This document shows positions 25,229-32,633 of a stretch of DNA of 64,000 nt, in pieces. This DNA comes from Streptomyces capitiformicae. GTDB lineage: Bacteria; Actinomycetota; Actinomycetes; Streptomycetales; Streptomycetaceae. How positions within the stretch are numbered: the stretch's first letter is position 1; the number at the start of each line of letters is the position of its first letter. The notes beneath the pieces were generated by a model. The model was not told the DNA's origin. It worked only from the letters and a program-made list of their open reading frames with translations, and made no database searches. The translations under genes were made by a program, and so were the position numbers. The stretch spans positions 2,975,767 to 3,039,766 of the forward strand of contig NZ_CP022161.1 in NCBI RefSeq assembly GCF_002214185.1, read 5' to 3'.

Positions 25229-26356
25229 TCAGGGGGCCTGGAGGTCGACCAGTTCGGCCAGCGCCGCCCGGTGGGCGCCCGCCGTGCCGTACGCGATCGA
25301 GTCGGCCTTCGCCCGCTTGAGGTAGAGGTGGACCGGGTGCTCCCACGTCATGCCGATCCCGCCGTGGAGTTGCAGCGCCTCCTCGGCGGCGTGGATGGCG
25401 ACGGGCGCCGCGTAGGCCTGGGCGACGGCGACCGCCACGGCGGTGTCGTCGTCCTTCGCCAGCGCGTCGGCGGCGTTCCGGGCCGCCGCCCGCAGGTTGA
25501 CGACCTCCAGCCACAGCTGGGCGAGCCGGTGCTTGAGCGCCTGGAAGCCGCCGACGGGCCGGTTGAACTGCTTGCGCTCCTTGAGGTAGCGCACGGTCTC
25601 GGTCAACGCCCATTCGGCGACGCCCAGTTGTTCGGAGGCGAGCAGCCCGGCCCCGGCGCGCAGGGCACGTCGTACGGCGGGTTCGGCGTCGCCCAGGAGC
25701 CGGCCGGGCGCCCGGTCGAGGGTGACGGTCGCGAGCGGTCGGGTCAGGTCCAGGGACACCTGGGGGGTGAGGGTCGCGGCGGAGGCGTCGACCGCGTACA
25801 GACCGCCGTCGTCGGCGGGCACGAGCAGCACATCGGCGACGGCCGCGTCCGCGATGCCGGTCAGCTCTCCGTGCAGGGCGCCGTCCTCATGCCGTACGAC
25901 CTTGTAGGCCGCGCCCGGAGCGATGTTGAGCGCGACGGCGAGGGCGCCGATCCTGCGGCCGGTCGCCAGCTCGGCGAGCAGGTCGGCGGCCATGGGGGTC
26001 CCCCCGGTCGAGCGAAGCCGAGACTGAGGGAAGGAGAGCAGGGCCTCAGTGGCGACGACGGCGCTCGTCAGATACGGCACCGGGGCGACCGCACGCCCCA
26101 ACTCCTCCAGGACCACGGCGACTTCGCGGTGGGTGGCACCCTGACCGCCGTGCGCCTCGGGGATCAGCAGCCCGGCGAGCCCCATGCCGTCGGCGAGCGC
26201 CTTCCATGCCTCGCGGTCGTGGGGCGCGTCGGACTCGGTGCGGGCGATGACGCCGGGTGCGTCGCAGTGGTCCGTGAGCAGATCGCGGACGGCGGCGCGG
26301 AGAGCCTCTTCCTCCTCCGAGTACAGCAGGTCGGGCTGTGCGCTCGTCGTGCTCAT
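25229..26356 (-). CDS. acyl-CoA dehydrogenase, second subunit of a pair
   Basis: A 375-residue flavoprotein of the acyl-CoA dehydrogenase superfamily: an N-terminal helical domain (ALRAAVRDLLTDHCD), a beta domain and a C-terminal helical bundle with YLKERKQFNRPVGGFQALKH and LHGGIGMTWEHPVHLYLKR. It overlaps the preceding dehydrogenase gene by four bases (ATGA) and is probably its partner; such adjacent pairs form alpha2beta2 enzymes acting on bulky or steroid-like acyl-CoAs. An insertion reading SFPQSRLRSTGGTP, at about residues 108-121, is encoded by the dispersed 40-bp repeat and looks foreign. The substrate is unknown. Confidence 0.85.
   Translation of the reverse strand: MSTTSAQPDLLYSEEEEALRAAVRDLLTDHCDAPGVIARTESDAPHDREAWKALADGMGLAGLLIPEAHGGQGATHREVAVVLEELGRAVAPVPYLTSAVVATEALLSFPQSRLRSTGGTPMAADLLAELATGRRIGALAVALNIAPGAAYKVVRHEDGALHGELTGIADAAVADVLLVPADDGGLYAVDASAATLTPQVSLDLTRPLATVTLDRAPGRLLGDAEPAVRRALRAGAGLLASEQLGVAEWALTETVRYLKERKQFNRPVGGFQALKHRLAQLWLEVVNLRAAARNAADALAKDDDTAVAVAVAQAYAAPVAIHAAEEALQLHGGIGMTWEHPVHLYLKRAKADSIAYGTAGAHRAALAELVDLQAP
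25993..26031 (+). repeat. dispersed ~40-bp repeat, copy 1 (inside a coding region)
   Basis: TGGGGGTCCCCCCGGTCGAG, then CGAAGCCGAGACTGAGGGA. The same element, with a few changes, recurs at 30293, 39535 and 56859 in the same orientation. Here it lies within the acyl-CoA dehydrogenase gene without breaking its frame. Confidence 0.85.
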
Positions 26357-27537
26357 CGGGCGAGGTCCTTCCAGGCGACGTCCTTGTCGGTGCGCGGCTC
26401 GGCGGGCAGGCCCAGGACGCGCTCGGCGACGATGTTCAGCAGGACCTCGGTGGTCCCGCCCTCGATGCTGTTGCCCTTGGAGCGGAGGTAGCGGTAGCCG
26501 GCGTCGCGGCCGACGAAGTCGACCAGCTCCGGGCGCCGCATGGTCCAGTCGTCGTACAACAGGCCTTCCTCGCCGCGGAGTTCGACCTCCAGGCCGCTGA
26601 TCTCCTGGTTGAGGCGGGCGAAGGCGAGCTTCATGCCGGCGCCCTCGGGGCCGGGCTGTCCGGCGACGAGCTGCTGGCGCAGCCGCTCCGCGGTGAGGCG
26701 GGCGGTCTCGGCCTCGACCCAGAGTTTCAGGAGCCGCTGGTGGAAGTCGTGGGTGCGCAGTTCGGGGCGTTCGCGCCAGGTCTTGGAGACCGGCCCGATC
26801 ATGCCGCCCTCGCGGGGCAGCCGCATACCGCCGATGGCGACGCGTTCGTTGTTCAGCGTGGTCTGCGCGACCTTCCAGCCGTCGCCGACCTCACCGAGGC
26901 GACGCGCGTCCGGGATCCGTACGTCGGTGAGGAACACCTCGTTGAACTCGGCCTCACCGGTGACCTGCCGGAGCGGCCGGACGTCGACGCCCGGGTCGGT
27001 CATGTCGCAGATGAAGTACGTGATGCCCCGGTGCTTGGGGACGTCCGGGTCGGTGCGGGCGATGAGGATGGCCCAGCGGGCGAGGTGGGCGCTGGACGTC
27101 CACACCTTCTGCCCGTTGACGACCCAGTCGCCCTCGCCCTCCCGTACGGCCCTCGTCCCGAGGGCCGCGAGGTCGGACCCGGCACCCGGCTCGCTGAAGA
27201 GCTGGCACCAGACCTCCTCACCGGTCCACAGCGGCCGCAGGTACTGCCGCTTCTGCTCCTCCGTGCCGTAGGCGAGGATCGTGGGCGCTGCCATGCCGAG
27301 GCCGATACCGATACGCCGCGGGTCGTTGTCGGGGGCGTTGGCGGCCTCCAGCTCCGCGTCCACGACGGCCTGGAGGGAGCGGGGCGCGCCCAGTCCGCCG
27401 AGGCCCTCCGGGTAGTGCACCCATGCGAGTCCCGCGTCGAAGCGGGCGCGCAGGAAGTCCAGGCGGTCGGTGGTGGCCGGCGGGTGCGCGGCCAGCAACT
27501 CGGCCGTACGGCGCCGGAGCTCGGGGGCGTCGGTCAT
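26353..27537 (-). CDS. acyl-CoA dehydrogenase, first subunit of a pair
   Basis: A 394-residue acyl-CoA dehydrogenase. Motifs include WCQLFSEPGAGSDLA (flavin and substrate loop), GQKVWTSSAHLARW and the C-terminal NSIEGGTTEVLLNIVAERVL. It oxidises acyl-CoA to the enoyl-CoA, passing electrons to ETF. The ATG overlaps the end of the quinone-oxidoreductase gene and its own end overlaps the next dehydrogenase by four bases, so all three are translationally coupled. Short-chain CoA genes for the rest of a beta-oxidation route are not nearby. Confidence 0.9.
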   Translation of the reverse strand: MTDAPELRRRTAELLAAHPPATTDRLDFLRARFDAGLAWVHYPEGLGGLGAPRSLQAVVDAELEAANAPDNDPRRIGIGLGMAAPTILAYGTEEQKRQYLRPLWTGEEVWCQLFSEPGAGSDLAALGTRAVREGEGDWVVNGQKVWTSSAHLARWAILIARTDPDVPKHRGITYFICDMTDPGVDVRPLRQVTGEAEFNEVFLTDVRIPDARRLGEVGDGWKVAQTTLNNERVAIGGMRLPREGGMIGPVSKTWRERPELRTHDFHQRLLKLWVEAETARLTAERLRQQLVAGQPGPEGAGMKLAFARLNQEISGLEVELRGEEGLLYDDWTMRRPELVDFVGRDAGYRYLRSKGNSIEGGTTEVLLNIVAERVLGLPAEPRTDKDVAWKDLAR

Positions 27538-28511
27538 GCGGAGGCTCCGTTCTCCAGTGCAGGCACTACGGCGACCCGGCCGGTGGTGACCCCGTCCCCG
27601 ACCCGCTGTACGGCGGCCGCGGCCCCGTCGAGGGGCACCCGCTCGCTCACCAGCGGCTTGACGACACCCCGGGCGGCCAGCTCGGTGAGCTGCTCGTGGC
27701 AGTGCTGGACCAGCTTCGGGTTCTTGGTGTTGTACAGGCCCCAGTGCAGGCCGAGGATCGAGTAGTTCTTGACGAGGGCGTGGTTGAGGCCGGGGCTCGG
27801 GATCGTCCCACTGGCGAAGCCGACGACCACGATGCGCCCTTCGAAGGCGACGACCTTGGTCGACTGCGTGTAGGCCTCGCCGCCCACGGGGTCGTAGATC
27901 ACATCCGCGCCCCGGCCTCCGGTGGCCTCCTTCACGGCGGAGACGACGTCCTCGCTCCGCCGGTCGACCACCACGTCACAGCCCAGCTCCCGGGCCACGG
28001 CGGCCTTGTCGGCGCCGCCGACGACCCCGATGACGGTCGCCCCGGCCGCCTTGCCGAGTTGTACGGCCGCACTGCCCACGCCACCCGCGGCGGCGTGGAC
28101 GAGCAGCGTCTCCCCGGCTTCGAGCCTGGCTCGCCGGTGCAGACCGAACCAGCCCGTCTGGTAGCCGATGTGCAGCGCGGCGGCCTCGGCGTCGTCCAGC
28201 GACTCGGGCGCGGGCAGGACGGCGGCGGCATCGGCGACCGCGTACTCGGCGAACCCGCCGTACGGCAGCGCCGGGTTGGCGAGGACCCGGCGCCCGTCCT
28301 CGGTCTCTCCGCAGATCTCCACGCCGGGCGTGAAGGGCAGCGGTGGCCTGACCTGGTAGTGGCCCCGGCACATCAGCACATCCGGGAAGTTGATGTTCGC
28401 GGCGCGCACCTTCAGCAGGACCTGGCCGTCACCTGGCGTGGGCCGCTCCACGTCCTGGAGCCGCATCACCTCACCGGGCTCGCCGTTCTCGTGCACTTGC
28501 CATGCCTGCAT
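27534..28511 (-). CDS. NADPH:quinone oxidoreductase (MDR family)
   Basis: A 325-residue medium-chain dehydrogenase/reductase without the zinc-binding cysteines, of the quinone-oxidoreductase or enoyl-reductase type. It has an N-terminal GroES-like domain (NINFPDVLMCRGHYQVRPPL) and a Rossmann domain with VHAAAGGVGSAAVQLGKAAG for NADPH. It is the first gene of the leftward operon with two acyl-CoA dehydrogenases; it may reduce an enoyl-CoA or quinone-like product. The start region carries CATGCAT without a strong ribosome binding site, so the exact start is slightly uncertain. Confidence 0.88.
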   Translation of the reverse strand: MQAWQVHENGEPGEVMRLQDVERPTPGDGQVLLKVRAANINFPDVLMCRGHYQVRPPLPFTPGVEICGETEDGRRVLANPALPYGGFAEYAVADAAAVLPAPESLDDAEAAALHIGYQTGWFGLHRRARLEAGETLLVHAAAGGVGSAAVQLGKAAGATVIGVVGGADKAAVARELGCDVVVDRRSEDVVSAVKEATGGRGADVIYDPVGGEAYTQSTKVVAFEGRIVVVGFASGTIPSPGLNHALVKNYSILGLHWGLYNTKNPKLVQHCHEQLTELAARGVVKPLVSERVPLDGAAAAVQRVGDGVTTGRVAVVPALENGASA

Positions 28512-28621
28512 GCGGTGCCTCCACGGGACTGCTTCGTCTGACCGGGATCGACTGACACGTGCATACTAAGCAGTCGCTTGCCCTCAAGGAACACATACCC
28601 GTCAAGGAACAGCGGTCCGCT

Positions 28622-29206
28622 TCACGACCGCGACGACGACCGTGTGGGCTTCGCCCGTACGTGCATCCGCTCCCCCTGCGGCCCGAACAGACTCAGGAAC
28701 TCCACGGGCCCCTCCCCCGTCGACCCGAACCAGTGCGGAACCCGGGTGTCGAACTCGGCGGCCTCCCCCGCGGTCAGCACCACATCGTGCGCGCCGAGCA
28801 CCATCCGCAGCCTCCCGGCCAGCACATACAGCCACTCGTACCCCTCATGGGTGCGCGGCTCCGGCTCCTGCTCGCTCTGCGGGATGTGGACCTTGAAGGC
28901 CTGGAGGCCGCCCGGCTGCCGGGTGAGCGGCCAGTACGTCCGCCCGTGCCGCACGATCGGCTTCGACCGCACCCGCGGATCGCCGACCGGCGGTTCCCCG
29001 ATCAGCTCGTCCAGCGGCACCTGATGGGCCCGCGCGATGGGTAGCAACAGCTCCAGGCTGGGCTTGCGCAGCCCCGACTCCAGCCGCGAGAGGGTGCTCA
29101 CGGAGATCCCGGTCGCCTCGGACAAACCCGCGAGCGTCACCTCCCGGTCCTTCCGGATCCGCCGCAGCCGCGGACCGACTTCTGCGAGAACGTCATCAGT
29201 GGTCAT
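28622..29206 (-). CDS. XRE-family regulator with C-terminal cupin domain
   Basis: A 194-residue repressor-like protein. The N-terminal helix-turn-helix is VTLAGLSEATGISVSTLSRL plus ESGLRKPSLE (residues ~23-52). The C-terminal cupin (about 110-190: HEGYEWLYVLAGRLRMVLG, GEAAEFDTRVPHWFG) probably senses a small ligand. Such proteins often control a divergent metabolic gene; here that is the thioredoxin-reductase-like gene 79 bases away, with an inverted repeat between them. ATG 29206 gives the family N-terminus; longer readings run through the tandem repeat and are spurious. Confidence 0.88.
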   Translation of the reverse strand: MTTDDVLAEVGPRLRRIRKDREVTLAGLSEATGISVSTLSRLESGLRKPSLELLLPIARAHQVPLDELIGEPPVGDPRVRSKPIVRHGRTYWPLTRQPGGLQAFKVHIPQSEQEPEPRTHEGYEWLYVLAGRLRMVLGAHDVVLTAGEAAEFDTRVPHWFGSTGEGPVEFLSLFGPQGERMHVRAKPTRSSSRS

Positions 29207-29214
29207 GACCTGAA

Positions 29215-29229
29215 TTGCAGAATCAGCAA
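29215..29229. promoter_or_regulatory. possible operator between XRE-cupin and oxidoreductase genes
   Basis: TTGCAGAATCAGCAA is an inverted repeat (TTGC/GCAA arms, 7-base spacer) in an AT-richer stretch of the 78-base divergent intergenic region. It is a reasonable binding site for the XRE-cupin regulator, but the arms are short. Confidence 0.35.
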
Positions 29230-29284
29230 AGATGTTTGTCAATACCGCACCCCCTGAGTGACCGTCTTCGTGGAGGTGGTCACC

Positions 29285-30337
29285 ATGACCGAACAGACCG
29301 AACGGACCGAACGGACCGAACGGACCGAACGGACCGAACGGACCGAACGGACCGAACTGTCCGAGCAGTACGAAGTGATCGTCATCGGTGGCGGAGCGGC
29401 CGGGCTCTCCGCCGCCCTCGTCCTCGGCCGCGCCCGACGGCGCACCCTCGTCATCGACGCGGGCGAACCTCGCAACGCCCCCGCCGCCCACATGCAGGGC
29501 TACCTGTCGCGGGACGGATTCCCCCCGGCGGAGTTCCTGGCCATGGGCCGCGAGGAGATCGCCCGCTACGGCGTCGAGCTGGTGCGGGACCGGGCGACGA
29601 ACGTCACTCGAAACCACGACGGACAGACCTTCACCGCAACCCTGGCGACAGGCCGCAGCATCCAGGCGCGCCGCCTGGTGATCGCCACCGGTCTGAAGGA
29701 CGAACTCCCGCCGGTCCCCGGCCTCGCCGACCGCTTCGGACGAGACGTGCTCCACTGTCCGTACTGCCACGGCTGGGAGGTCCAGGACCAGCCCTTCGGC
29801 GTCCTCGCCACCACCCCCCGGAGCGTGCACCAGGCGCTGATGGTCTCCCAGTGGTCCAAGGACGTGACCCTGTTCCTGCACACCGTCCCCGAGGACGCCC
29901 TGCCGGACGAGGACCTCCGCAGGCTCGCCGCCGCCGGTGTCTCCGTAGTACCAGGAGAGGTCTCCGAACTCCTGATCGAGGCAGACCGCCTGACCGGCCT
30001 CCGCCTCACGAACGGCACGACCCACGACCGCTCGATCCTGTTCGTCGCCCCCCGCCCGATCCCCCAGACCACCCTCCTGCGACAACTGGGCGCCGAACTC
30101 CAGGAGACCCCCTTCGGCGCCTATCCCGTAGTCGACGCGACAGGCCAGACCACAGCCCCGGGCGTCTGGACCGCCGGCAACGCGATGGGCTTCTCCGAAC
30201 AGGTCATCAACGCGGCAGCCGCCGGCTACCGGGCGGGAGCAACGATCAACGGGGAGCTACTGATGACCGACCTGGACAATCTCAGCCCGTCGTGGGGGTC
30301 CCCCCGCTCGAGCGAAGCCGAGAGTGGGGGAGTTTGA
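29285..30337 (+). CDS. thioredoxin-reductase-like (GliT/HlmI-type) FAD oxidoreductase
   Basis: A 350-residue flavoprotein from ATG 29285, with GGAGGTGGTCACC just before. FAD motif VIVIGGGAAGLSAAL, redox-active pair Cys158/Cys161 in HCPYCHGWE, and C-terminal GVWTAGNAMGF. The CPYCHG motif is that of thioredoxin-reductase homologues acting as dithiol oxidases on small molecules (GliT, HlmI) or related single-protein enzymes. The first ~25 residues are Thr-Glu-Arg triplets from a 9-bp array. The last ~15 (SWGSPRSSEAESGGV) come from the dispersed 40-bp repeat, so both ends are repeat-derived. Probably controlled by the divergent XRE-cupin regulator. Confidence 0.85.
   Translation: MTEQTERTERTERTERTERTERTELSEQYEVIVIGGGAAGLSAALVLGRARRRTLVIDAGEPRNAPAAHMQGYLSRDGFPPAEFLAMGREEIARYGVELVRDRATNVTRNHDGQTFTATLATGRSIQARRLVIATGLKDELPPVPGLADRFGRDVLHCPYCHGWEVQDQPFGVLATTPRSVHQALMVSQWSKDVTLFLHTVPEDALPDEDLRRLAAAGVSVVPGEVSELLIEADRLTGLRLTNGTTHDRSILFVAPRPIPQTTLLRQLGAELQETPFGAYPVVDATGQTTAPGVWTAGNAMGFSEQVINAAAAGYRAGATINGELLMTDLDNLSPSWGSPRSSEAESGGV
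29288..29359 (+). repeat. 9-bp tandem array (ACCGAACGG) at the oxidoreductase N-terminus
   Basis: Eight units: ACCGAACAG, six perfect ACCGAACGG and ACCGAACTG. They begin with the second codon of the gene and encode Thr-Glu-Gln, six Thr-Glu-Arg and Thr-Glu-Leu. Copy number could change without frameshift. Confidence 0.95.
30293..30332 (+). repeat. dispersed ~40-bp repeat, copy 2
   Basis: TGGGGGTCCCCCCGCTCGAG, then CGAAGCCGAGAGTGGGGGAG. It forms the 3' end of the oxidoreductase gene. It is followed at about 30408-30490 by GGGGGCGGCAGCCCTCAGGA-type sequence that also recurs near 56809-56930, so it is part of a larger modular element. Confidence 0.85.
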
Positions 30338-30513
30338 GGACGAGCCCGAAGGGCGATTCACCCCCACAATCACCCGCAGACGACCCACCAACCGGGCGGG
30401 GGTCTGGGGGCGGCAGCCCTCAGGAAGCGGGGCTGAAGGGGCAGCCGCCCCTGGGGATGGGACGGGTAGGAACGGCGGGGGCGAAAACCCTCCCCCCGTT
30501 GCACCATGGCTGC

Positions 30514-32052
30514 ATGCTGTTCGCCCGGCTGGCCCACGTGTCCCAGGAGATCGCCGCCACCTTGGCCCGCTCCCGGAAAACCGCTCTGCTCGCCGAACTC
30601 TTCCGGGGCGCCGAGCCGGCGGACGTGCCGATCGTCATCCCGTATCTCGCGGGACGCCTGCCACAGGGTCGGCTCGGCATCGGCTGGAAGGTCCTCGCCC
30701 AGCAGATCCCGCCCGCCCGAGAACCCACCCTCACCGTCCAAGACATCGACACCCGCCTGACAGCGATCGGCGCCGCCACCGGCCCCGGCTCACAGACCGA
30801 ACGCAAGCGCCTGGTCGCCGAGTTGCTCGCCGCGGCCACCGAGGACGAACAGCGCTACCTCCTCGGCCTCCTCACCGGCGAGGTCCGCCAGGGCGCACTC
30901 GACGCACTGGCCGTGGAGGGCCTGGCCGCGGCCACCGGCGCACCCCCCGCCGACGTACGCCGTGCGGTGATGCTCGCCGGCTCACTGCAAACCGTGGCGC
31001 AGGCCATCCTCACTGACGGCCCACCGGCCCTGGAACGATTCCGGCTCACGCTCGGCCGCTCCGTCCTCCCGATGCTCGCGCACAGCGCCTCCTCGGTCAC
31101 GGAGGCTGTGGCGAAACTGGGCACCTGCGCGGTGGAGGAGAAGCTGGACGGCATCCGCGTCCAGCTCCACCGCGACGGAGACGACGTACGCCTCTACACC
31201 CGCACCCTCGACGACATCACCGACCGCCTCCCCGAACTGACCGCGGCGGCCCGCGAGTTGGCGGGTGAGCGATTCATCCTCGACGGCGAGGTGATCGCGT
31301 TCGACGAGGACGGACGGCCGCGTTCCTTCCAGGAGATCTCGGGACGGGTCGGCTCGCGCGTGGACGTGGCGACGGCAGCCGGGCAGGTCCCCGTCTCCCC
31401 GGTCTTCTTCGACGCGCTCTCCGTCGACGGCCAGGACCTCCTGGACCTGCCCTTCGCCGACCGCCACACCGAACTGGCCCGCCTCGTCCCCGAGCCGATG
31501 CGCGTCCGCCGTACCGTCGTGAACGGCCCCGACGACCTCCCGGAGGCGGAGAGGTTCCTCTCCGACACACTCACCCGCGGCCACGAGGGGGTCGTACTCA
31601 AAGCCCTCGACGCCCCCTACAGCGCGGGCCGGCGCGGTGCCTCCTGGCTGAAGGTCAAGCCGGTCCACACCCTCGACCTGGTGGTCCTGGCCGCCGAGTG
31701 GGGCCACGGACGGCGCACGGGCAAGCTCTCCAACCTCCACCTGGGCGCCCGCAGCGCCGACGGCTCCTTCGCGATGCTGGGCAAGACGTTCAAGGGCATG
31801 ACGGACGCGATGCTGACCTGGCAGACCGAACGCCTCGGGGAGCTGGCCGTCGAGGACCACGGCTGGGGCGTGACCGTACGCCCCGAACTCGTCGTCGAGA
31901 TCGCCTACGACGGCCTCCAGCGCTCCACCCGCTACGCGGCCGGCGTCACCCTCCGCTTCGCCCGCGTGGTCCGCTACCGCGAGGACAAGTCCCCGGCCGA
32001 AGCCGATACGGTCGAGACCCTGCTCGCCGCCCACCCGGAGGTCACCCGGTGA
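30514..32052 (+). CDS. ATP-dependent DNA ligase
   Basis: A 512-residue ATP-dependent DNA ligase. It has an N-terminal DNA-binding domain (~1-185), a nucleotidyltransferase domain with adenylated Lys210 in EEKLDGIRVQ (KxDG motif), FILDGEVIAFD, FFDALSVDG, HEGVVLKALDAPYSAG and SWLKVKPV (motif V), and an OB domain. It seals nicks as an accessory repair ligase beside the essential NAD-dependent LigA. ATG 30514 gives the normal family length; the long upstream open frame covers repeat sequence only. It overlaps the NUDIX gene (GTGA). Confidence 0.93.
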   Translation: MLFARLAHVSQEIAATLARSRKTALLAELFRGAEPADVPIVIPYLAGRLPQGRLGIGWKVLAQQIPPAREPTLTVQDIDTRLTAIGAATGPGSQTERKRLVAELLAAATEDEQRYLLGLLTGEVRQGALDALAVEGLAAATGAPPADVRRAVMLAGSLQTVAQAILTDGPPALERFRLTLGRSVLPMLAHSASSVTEAVAKLGTCAVEEKLDGIRVQLHRDGDDVRLYTRTLDDITDRLPELTAAARELAGERFILDGEVIAFDEDGRPRSFQEISGRVGSRVDVATAAGQVPVSPVFFDALSVDGQDLLDLPFADRHTELARLVPEPMRVRRTVVNGPDDLPEAERFLSDTLTRGHEGVVLKALDAPYSAGRRGASWLKVKPVHTLDLVVLAAEWGHGRRTGKLSNLHLGARSADGSFAMLGKTFKGMTDAMLTWQTERLGELAVEDHGWGVTVRPELVVEIAYDGLQRSTRYAAGVTLRFARVVRYREDKSPAEADTVETLLAAHPEVTR

Positions 32053-32519
32053 CGACCGCCCCGAAGCGCAGCGCGGGCCTGCTGCTCCACCGTCGCACCG
32101 CCGACGGCCTCGAGGTGCTGCTCGGCCACATGGGCGGCCCGTACTTCGCCCGCAAGGACGCGGGCGCCTGGACGGTGCCGAAGGGCGAGTACGAGCCCGA
32201 CGAACCCTCCTGGGAGGCGGCGCGCCGGGAGTTCCAGGAGGAGCTGGGGCTGGCACCGCCCGACGGCGAGGCCGTACCCCTGGGCGAGGTGCGCCAGACG
32301 AACGGCAAGATCGTCACGGCCTGGGCGATCGAGGCGGACCTCGACCCGGCGACCGTCGTTCCCGGCACCTTCCGCATGGAGTGGCCGCCGAGGTCGGGGC
32401 AGGTCCAGGAGTTCCCCGAGCTGGACCGTGTGGAGTGGTTGCCCGTGGAGCGGGCCCGGGCGGTGATCGTCAAGGCGCAGGCGGAGTTTCTCGACCGCCT
32501 CCTTGAGCACTCGGTCTAG
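32049..32519 (+). CDS. NUDIX hydrolase
   Basis: A 156-residue NUDIX protein with a GTG start overlapping the ligase stop. The Nudix box is GEYEPDEPSWEAARREFQEE followed by LG, close to the GX5EX7REUXEEXGU consensus. It hydrolyses nucleoside diphosphates linked to other groups, such as damaged nucleotides or dinucleoside polyphosphates. Its coupling to a DNA ligase suggests a shared role in DNA repair or nucleotide clean-up. A hairpin follows directly. Confidence 0.9.
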   Translation: MTTAPKRSAGLLLHRRTADGLEVLLGHMGGPYFARKDAGAWTVPKGEYEPDEPSWEAARREFQEELGLAPPDGEAVPLGEVRQTNGKIVTAWAIEADLDPATVVPGTFRMEWPPRSGQVQEFPELDRVEWLPVERARAVIVKAQAEFLDRLLEHSV

Positions 32520-32524
32520 GGCTC

Positions 32525-32560
32525 CTGATGGATCTCCGTGGCGTCGCGGAGGTCCATCAG
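32525..32560. terminator. strong hairpin after the NUDIX gene
   Basis: CTGATGGATCTCCG pairs with CGGAGGTCCATCAG (14-bp stem, one G-T type mismatch) around an 8-base loop, beginning 6 bases after the NUDIX stop. There is no clear T-run, as is common for Streptomyces terminators. Confidence 0.65.
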
Positions 32561-32633
32561 AACCCCCTGCCCGCGTTGCGGCGTGTGCTGTCGCGCGGGA
32601 AGGTCGAAGGACAGCCCACGCAGGAGGTCAGCC

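Noticed and set aside
24023..26491. 822-residue plus-strand open frame across the phosphodiesterase and acyl-CoA dehydrogenase genes
   Set aside because: It runs across two genes and a terminator on the other strand and shows no family features.
29207..30085. N-terminal extension of the XRE-cupin gene through the tandem array
   Set aside because: It reads the array as Gly-Pro-Phe triplets and antisense oxidoreductase sequence; ATG 29206 fits the family N-terminus.
29215..30513. 5' extension of the DNA ligase frame back to 29215
   Set aside because: This part is an out-of-phase reading of the oxidoreductase gene and repeats; ATG 30514 gives the normal ligase length.
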